Positions 11,101-20,100 of a DNA stretch of 64,000 nucleotides are shown here, one piece after another. Both the position numbers and the translations under genes were made by a program. Source of the stretch: Aporrectodea caliginosa (lineage: Eukaryota; Annelida; Clitellata; Crassiclitellata; Lumbricidae); contig JACEVL010000767.1 of assembly GCA_020284085.1 (NCBI GenBank), positions 124,001 to 188,000 on the forward strand, given 5' to 3'. The stretch's first letter is position 1. The number at the start of each line of letters is the position of its first letter. The notes under the pieces are model-generated. The model was given only the letters and a program-made list of their open reading frames with translations. It ran no database searches and was not told where the DNA came from.

Positions 11101-14100
11101 TACTACTTCCACAAGTTTTTGACCTGACATCACAAATTACAAAAAATTTAGGTACTTTTAAACTAAACAATAAGAAACAGGAATAACCAAGATATTAAAC
11201 ACATATGCTCCTGTCTTAAAAATTTAGTTCAAATTCACTTAATTTGTCGTGTATGTATGTATGTATGTATGTATATTCGTTTATTTCTATAAAACAACAG
11301 GCAAAACACTGTACGTGAACAAGATAATAGTCATGCTTAAGGTTGAGTTTGACAATAGTTAAGACATGTTATTGTATAACATTTGAGGGATAAAATACAT
11401 CGAGTATATGGGCACATGTAAATTTAAGCCATTCAAATCTCCAAGACAAAAGAAAAGACAAAGATACTTACAAACTGAGAAAACATTGTGTGCGTCGCAC
11501 AGTTAGACACTCGACAAAGCTGATCAATTTCATACTCTGACCGGCTGTTGCCATAGTAATCAGAAGTGTCGTTAGCAACAAGTTCCATGGATGCAAGTGA
11601 TTTCTGTTATAAAAGCAGACAAAGTGTACATATAATAATGCAAATGCAAAACATCAGAAAGAAAACAGAAAAAGCTTGCTGCCAAATTTCTTTACACTTT
11701 AACAACGAGCTGCATTGTGTCCCAGTCGCTTTTAGTACATTCTCGGCGTTGAAGTCTTAACTAAGCCAAAGGTAGCATATAATATACTGCATACGACTTG
11801 CATGCATCAAGCATCAGAAGTAAATTTTGAAACAGACTGAACTACTCTGCAAATCAACTATAAAATCAATATTGCACACGTCGTAAAAAGTAAACAAACA
11901 AAACTAATAAAAACACAAACAGTACAGTATTTCAGCACAGTAATAATTTTCAATTAAAATTTGCTGTATTCAAGACAAACCAGACCAGGCTAAGTCCAAT
12001 TTTGTTACACTGGACAATTTTAAATAGAGAAATAATAGGATCAATTTATATGAATATCAGTTCGTGACTTTACCTGGAGAAAGTCTAGATACTGAGAGAT
12101 GCTTTGTACCAAAGCAGGAACGCATTCCTCAAGGGCATTGAACCTAAGTTCCTGTTGTGAGAAGTTCTCATCCACTGTCTGAAGTAACAACAGCAGCATA
12201 AACTTAAATGTGGCTCTTAAGCATGCATGTTTAACACCACACATGTATGTACTTACATATGAGACATGTACGGTACTATGCACGTACATTCATACAATAC
12301 AACGTTCATACAACGTTTTTAGGTCAAGCTCCACGCTACCTCTGTGATCTTATGAGACGGCCTATCTCTGCTACCTCTGGACGTCCTCTCCGCTCTTCTG
12401 ACCATCATGACCTTCTAGTTCCGAGGTCTCGGACTGCCACAGCACAGCATCGTGCCTATGCCTCCGTTGGACCTTTGCTGTGGAATGACCTCCCTGCTTT
12501 AACTCGTGCTGTAATGTTATCTGGAGGTACCACTGTTTCTGCTCGTTCCCTTAAGACTTTTCTTTTTTCGAGGGGCCCTTCGCACTGGAAGCGCTTCTGA
12601 TTAGGTTGTACTGCGAGAGGCGCTTTATAAGTCCATAAATAGAATAGAATAGAATAGAATAGAATATACGAACATATGTACACACAATGTAAGTACATGA
12701 GTGGGGCAATGGTTGAATGGTAATACATAGGCACGAAGAACAGAGGATGCAGGTTCGATACCACTAGCCCCATAAGGTTGACTCAGCCTTCCACTCCCTA
12801 GGGGTGATGGTAAAATGAGCAGCAGGACAGATGGGCGCCTAGCAGGCTGCCAAACAGTTAAATTCAACTCCTGTTAAACTTGTTATCATCTGTTACTACT
12901 ATATCATGTAATCTTACTGCATACTTGTCAGTTTGAATTAAATAAACGAATATAAAAAATTATGATGTACGTACATATGTATGTATGCAAATGCAGATGT
13001 GTGCAAATACATCTACATGTATACATTTTATGCATGCATATGGCATGTTAGGATGCTAACGGCATCCAGAAGACTTTCTTAGAAAGATATCGAGATAAAG
13101 AGCTCTGTATAACTCTGCATGTATTCTGTATAATTGCTTTGAATTAATAAGCAAAAGAATAGAATAAATATTGGTCACTAAATAAAATGATGTTTGATAA
13201 TCTGAAATTTTCACTTACCAATGTTCCCACCACCATCATACTCAAGCGACCGAGTTTCTTTCTGTAGGAATGGACGGTCAATCTCGACAGCATATCACGA
13301 AGAGACATGTCAGTAGGTTTCTTATACTTTAGAACTACAAAGAACAGCAGCAATAAGGGCATTAAGAGAATGATTTAAGAGAATAAATGGCTTAGACTTG
13401 CATCAGCATTTCACTAATTGCTAGGAAGTACTCTCATGACTTCTATAGTGCCATGACCATAATTCATTCATTCATTCATTCTGAGAATTTATATAGCACC
13501 TCTTCAAGATATCTACTCAGAGGCGCTCTCTGTGATGGCCTATTATGATGATAAGTGTAATTACGAACGAAAAATTACATCAGTTAGCAAAACAACATAA
13601 GCCATCACTTAGTGGCTGCTTCAAGTAAGATCATAGTAGAAAGTCCTGATCTGTGGGATAAGCCCAATTGAAATCTAATAGGTTATGATTGAGTTTCAGC
13701 GTAAAACACGAAAACTGTAGAGATTTACAAGTTCATACCTAAATCTTTTCGTCGTTTGAACTCGTTTATATAAGTGGCCACATGCCTCATCGCTACAACA
13801 GCCGCAACCAGATGCCTGTGATCAGGATGATCTTCATCTGTTGTCTACGAATATCACAGCAAAAGGCAATACTTGGTTTGTCTCAAATGAGATAGAATAT
13901 AACCATAACCAACCAACCATCTACGTATGGAAGTGCAAGTGCATGTCTGTATGTACGCGATGCGATATATGTATGATTGCAAATATGTAGTAATGTATGT
14001 ACATCAGTATGCACATATGCAGACCATTTATATAGTACCTCTCCAAGATAACTACTCAGAGGAGTCCACAGCAGAAAACAACGGAAAAGAACAGTTTCAA

Positions 14101-17100
14101 GTGTTTATAGGAGCATGTGCTTCAAGTGTATGCTTCAAGTGTTTATAGACAGTACTTATGAATTAATAAACGAATATTATTTATTTATTTATTATTGAGA
14201 AAAATAGACAATTTCTTATTGAGCTGTGTAACCCACTGTTATTGAATTGCTGTTTTCAGTATAAATATCCTTTGGCCATGGGACCATACCAATTAAGACC
14301 GTTATTTAATTAGTAAATCAACAAACAAATTCCTCCCTTTCTTCCAGTAACAAGTGTAGTATCAGACAACCAACGCTGCTTTACATAAGAAGTAATTTAG
14401 TCAATACCTTCAGAAGTTCTTGCAAGAGGAGTGGGTACTTCATGATACGTTGAACCGGTTTGATGAGAACGGAACCAACATCAAAGACTGTTGCATGAAC
14501 TCTCATACTGGCCAATAGAGTGGCAAAGTACTCCTGAACTTCAGGCATCGTCTCATACTAAAAATTCACATACTCAAAACTTTAATAACGTCAACACCAG
14601 CCTCAGTAAGTAACCAGGAAAACAAAAAGTTCACTCGGATAGTCTATTCCAAACAGAAAACAACAGAACAGGACTGCTCTTCTCTTCTTTTTTGACGTCG
14701 ATACGAATAAATTCCGCAGTTTTCATTGGATAACAGTGAACGCCGGCTGATTCAGAGATTGAAAGAAAATTACGATTATATAGCATTAGAAAATTCTGAT
14801 TTCAAACTGTTGTGGGGGATCTGAACCCTGGTATGTGTTACGTCACTACCGCCCCAGCAAGATAACAGAAATCTGCAGCAGTTGAGAAGATATTAACCAG
14901 GTTCTGCAACTTACACCTATACTGACCAATTATTATTATTATTGCAAATCAGTATGCTTATGACCAAGCATCAATCGATGGCGCTGTGCAACTGTGAGTG
15001 AAGGATTTGTTCGAGGTCCAACACAGTAACCATCTCAGAGTAGACTCGAGCTCATATTCTTCACTATAAAAGCCGAGCGCTAGACAAATCGGCTACTGAG
15101 GTCTTAGCTGTGATTTGAATATCTCCAGAGATGGCACATTCTTCAGGAAGTCTTCCATGCAGAGAAGGAACAGCTGCCAAACCTTGCAGAAGACTGACAT
15201 GACGCAAAGCGCCAACACGAATCCCAAAGCCACGAAAGCAACCAAAAAACAACCAAAAAGTGTAGAAAAGGTACATCACCTTCTCCAGAAGGGTGAGAAC
15301 ACCGTCATGATTACGACAATAGATGGCATAGACTCGCTTCAGTTCCTCCTGCAGTTCTTCAAAACATATGCCTAACATAAAACAACAATAATAATAATAT
15401 TTGTATTTATAGACAAGCTCACTGACAAACTGCAGTAAGTAACACTGAAACATTGAAACAAAACAATACAAATATTATGATCTTATTGAACACGTCTTAG
15501 CAGCCTGTTAGGCACCCACTCATTTTACAGCTGCCCCGTAGGAGTGGAAGGCCAAGTAGACGACCTAGAGGGGCTACGGGTATCAAACTGCGTCTTTCAA
15601 TATCTGTTTTTTCTTCAAGCAAGAGTGTTACCATTTAACTGTCCCCCTCCCCAAGACTATCAATAATTAAATACCAGAGAAACAGAAGTAACAACAAATC
15701 CACTTTCAACTCTACTCAATAAGTAGGTATAGTCATAAGAAATTAGACGAATTTTAAGAGCTCAAGATTACTTATGAAGCAGTTAACACATTCTACAATT
15801 TTAAATATTAGCAAATTACCAGCAAAATAACAAATTTGCATGCGAATTTGGTTACTAAACATCGCAGAAAGTTTAAGTTAATTTACAAGATAAAGTGAAA
15901 AACAAGTAAATAATAAGTAAATAAATTCTATGTAATATTATTGAGTTAAGCCATTTTAATGTCATAGAAGACTCTCGTTCGGACTTACCAACAAGCTGTT
16001 CTGGGAATGGTTTGCCAAGTGTGTTGGTCTCCAGGAGATTGATAAACTTCTGCGAAAGCTCCACTACTTCATAGATGTTACCAAACAGTGTTTCCAGATC
16101 AACACTCAAAGGACATTTCACTTCAGGCTAAAAGCAGAAAACAGCGTCTCACACCAAACCATCAGACGAATCTTGCCTACCTAAAAATTACCAATACAGC
16201 AAATGTGACATTGTTACAGAAGCATTAGACTAACTAAAAAGAAATACTGTCAAACTGCAGACATTCATACTGAAATCTGGGTTAGTTATGTCAAAATTAC
16301 CAACATTCCTTAAACGATAATTGATTCGAACATGAAACAAACCGTATCTGAGTTGAAGAAAGTCTCCAGACATAGACACAGACTTTGGAGATAGTCGTGT
16401 TCTGTTTGGATGACCTCCTGAACGACCTTCACCCTAGTCTCCAGTCTCTTCTTCCGCAACTCCTCCTCCAACCGCCTTCTGGCAGCTTTCGGTCTTTCGG
16501 CCACAATCCTGGTGCTACCATCTGGATCAGATTGCCGGTGTTTGTCACTGGAGGGCCCAGGACATGGCCTCAAGTGAACGAGATTCTCTACAAACCATTG
16601 GCAAGAAATCCAAAACTAAAAATGCTAGCCATGGGGCAGCCATGGGCATGAAGTGTTAACAGCTTCATTTTCTTAGTAGATGAAATGTAAACTATTTATC
16701 TAATTATTTAAAAAATATTACAGTCAATAAGCCATTTAAAGACTTAATTGGTAGTTAATTAATTAATTAATTTAGTAATTAATTATCTGTTTTATGCAAC
16801 CTTTTAACTGATTGAGTTCATCTGTAAGACCAGTGGCATTTGCACGACAGAATTCCAGATTGTCTTGGATTGATTCAGTCTCTCCTTCATCCGTCAACTC
16901 AGACATTTGGCCTTCCAATGTTGCTTCTTCATTCTTTAAATTCTGCAAATTAAGGCAAGTTTCAGATGCAATGCAGGGGCCTGAAGGGCAATTGTATTGT
17001 ATACTATCTAAGCATTTGTAAAGTGCCTCTAGTAGGGTGTACATTCAGAAGTGCAATTGAACATTATCGATTGCATTAATTTTTGACATGGTAAATTAGG

Positions 17101-20100
17101 AGTTGAATTCTGAACATCGTGCTGAGAGCGCTTCTGAATAGTTATTCTGAGAGAGTCGCTATATAAATCTTTAGATACAATTGAGGAAAGGCCAATACAG
17201 TATCATTAGGAAATGGCTGAGTGTACTTTAAGATATTCATAAATACCCAAGATACGAAAAGGTTGAGATGCAAATGCTAGCCAAGTGAAATGTTCAGAAT
17301 GTTTTACGTACCTCCAAATCTTTCTCTATTTCAGTTATGCGCCTCTGAATATCTTTGATAACATCCATGCTCTCATAGTCAACAGTGTCAGCATCTGAGA
17401 AAAGGTGAAAAGTCATAAACTATGTACAAACTAGCAGTGCCTCTTCATGTTCATATGAAAGTTCCACTCCATAAGACATTTATATATTGCACATAATCCT
17501 CGATTACTCTGTTAACAGTTGAATGAAAAATTAGCTTTTCAAAGGAAATGTGTCAGACATACTCATAGGTCTTACTAGATTCACTTATTATTAATTCTGC
17601 ATTTATTAGGTGAAAGACTAAGCATCACTTGATGGTGTAATTTAATTAAAGAACTTAATTTAATTTAATTTAAGAAACATAGAACTTTTAAATTAAGAAT
17701 CTTGTCTGTCAATAAAAAATGTCACGGATAGCAGCATACTGACCATGTCGAATCAGTCTCTTGGTGCTCACATAAAAGTGCTGAGTATGGTAAGCATGAG
17801 TGAAGGAACTTATCAATGTTCCTACACAGTAACCATCTCAGGGAGATTCAAGCCCGCACTCTCAGTGCTACAGAGAAAGGGCTCTAACCAATCAGCTACT
17901 CTAGTTTGGGTCCAAGGAGGACCCTCAGTGTGGTTTGGGGAGTGGTATCAAAAGCTAACAATTTTGAACAATAACTGCTTGCCACAACATTCCTATAGTT
18001 TAATTTAAGAATCTTGTCTGTCAATAAAAATATTTTATGGATAGCAGCCTAATGAACACGTCAATTCAGACTCTTGGAGCTTACATGAGGGTTCAACTTC
18101 AGAAGATCTAAAGGATTTAATTAGCACATAATCCTCTATTCTGTACAAAGTTGAAAACAAAACCCTTTGATCATGGCTTTATGCTGTTGGTTAATAGCAA
18201 TCAGAGAAGTTTCCCTGAAGTGATAGTACATAAACTCAACAATTTTGATTACCATATGACAACTACACAGCCAAGAAATTAGGTCAACTTGAGAATCTTA
18301 CATGCTAAACAACAACATAAAAATTGACTCTATACAAAACTGAATTACCTTCAGTGGTCAGAGAAGGGGACAGTGGGGGTGTAGACGGTGGTCTCGGGGG
18401 AGCGGGACGACAAGGCACAGGCTTCGTTCTACTCGCTTCGAACTCCGCTGAGTAAAATATTCCATTCGGAAGAACAATATTTCCCTGGGTTGTACTTGGT
18501 CTTGGCTTTGCTGGGCGTGGTGGAAGTTTTTTTGAAGGCAGTGCAGGAGCCACACTTGCACTGGAAACATCGCTATAGAATAATGACTGTCCGATTTTCA
18601 TTCCACCTGTTTCCTTCTTCGACTCTTTTTCAGGCGGAGGCTGCTTCTTGGAAGAAAAAGGCGGTGCAGCGCGGACAGGCTTTGGCGACGGTGCCGGAGA
18701 GCTTTCTTTTTTGAAGTGTACCGTGGGCATTTCTCCAGAACTGATTTGACAGCTGGTGGTTGGGGAAGTCGGAGATGTTGGAGAAGTAACACTGGGCTTC
18801 TGTGCTGCTCCTGTCCTCTCCAATTCCAGTTTTCCAGAAGACTCTGAGGACTGGTAAGTTTTTTGCACAGACTCAAAATCCAGGGATCTCCTCTGAACCT
18901 GGTTTCCAGAATCCTCAGTGCTCCCCGTCACGTGATCAGTTTCAATGTCCACTGGAAAAAAGGTTACATTATCACAAAAGGAAACGCCTTTTTTAAAAGC
19001 AGGTTTCTTTGGCACATTTACAATGTCCACCGACTTCATACCCGGATGACAAAACTCTGGTTTTGGTTTCGGTTTTGGCTTCGGCTTAATTGCAGGCTTC
19101 TCCGATTTCTGTTCATGTTTGTGGCCTGCAGCGACGTCAGACAAGTCACTTTTCAGTCTGGGTGAATCGATTGAAGAGCCGTTAGTCATTTCTGAGTTTT
19201 CTATATTGTCTCTGGCAGGTTGTCCCTTGGCCAGAATTGTTTCACAAGCGACCACTTCCTGCTTGTTTTCACTGAGATCTTTTCGTGGAGACGATTTCTG
19301 CATCTTGCAGACACTCAGGGCTTCTGAATCTGAAGCATTCCCATCTGGTTTTGATTCAGAGCGCACAAGTTTTGATGTCAACTCACTTAAGACTTTATCT
19401 AGGGCAGACTTCAGCAACATTCTGCCTTCACATGCTGCAGACTTTTCAAGAACAGCATCAGCACTTTCTGCAGCTTCAAGAAGAGGAGAATCGGCAACAT
19501 CAGCAACAGACTCATGTTGATTTTCAGTCGGAGCACCCTCAGTGGATTGCAACTTTGCAGCTTCAGACTTTGCAGCTTCAGACTTTGCAGCTTCAGACTT
19601 TAGAGCTTCAGAATTTACAGCTTCAGACTTTATAGCTTCAGACTTTACAGCTTCAGACTTTACAGCTTCAGACTTTGCGGCTTCAGACTTTACAGAATCT
19701 GAATCAACAGAAGCTGATTCTTGACATTTGGTCGCCATTTCATCTTCAGCCAAACAATTCTTCTCCTCTAAACGAGACTCAGCATTACCACAAAGAGAAG
19801 ACCCAGATAAATCATCTATTCCTGGCTCAGTAGGAAGATCACCATGACTGCTCTGCTCTGCAGAGGATTGAGCTGAGTTCTCGGTGAACACAGGCACACC
19901 CTTCTCTTCAGATGCATTTACTGGCTGAAGTTTCACGGAAGTTTGGGTAGGAATCACATCATGTTCAGTACCAACATCAGATGTTTGGTGGAAAACAGCG
20001 TCTACTTCAGCAACTTCAGGGGATGAAAGCGGTTTGTCTGACATGTGATTGCTGGTTACATCCTCTGCAATCAACGACAAAGTAGCACCAGCCTTCTTCT

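Larger units (their letters stand above)
8646..12178 (-). other. DNMBP: DNMBP exons for the BAR domain
   Basis: Exons 12178-12074, 11603-11472, 10858-10697, 10081-9899 and 8816-8646 are all phase 0 at both ends. They encode long amphipathic helices, including LQGPQKLIRKRYHKLLDYEN, the typical BAR core motif of Tuba and related proteins, followed by SCRNNYEALNLQLLEDLPKF. The 10858 acceptor was chosen over a nearer CAG because only it keeps frame and gives the long pyrimidine tract. The last exon ends in a basic tail (EEKRKQRSLSISAKTS). Confidence 0.88.
13219..17394 (-). other. DNMBP: DNMBP exons for coiled coil and DH (RhoGEF) domain
   Basis: Exons 17394-17312 and 16942-16801 encode heptad-like acidic sequence (IKDIQRRITEIEKDLE). 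Exon 16587-16343 is highly basic, then opens the DH domain with RVKVVQEVIQTEHDYLQSL, the conserved region 1 of RhoGEFs. Exons 16127-15989 and 15371-15280 continue the helical bundle (LETLFGNIYEVVELSQKF; YAIYCRNHDGVLTLLEK). Exon 14557-14408 holds the signature helix IKPVQRIMKYPLLLQELLK. Exons 13844-13739 and 13334-13219 close the domain and link to BAR. No PH domain follows, as in vertebrate Tuba, where BAR replaces it. Confidence 0.9.

Noticed and set aside
12456..12867. Minus-strand frames across the LINE tail and (AGAAT)n run
   Set aside because: Antisense of LINE and SINE sequence; repetitive IL/FY residues come from the microsatellite.
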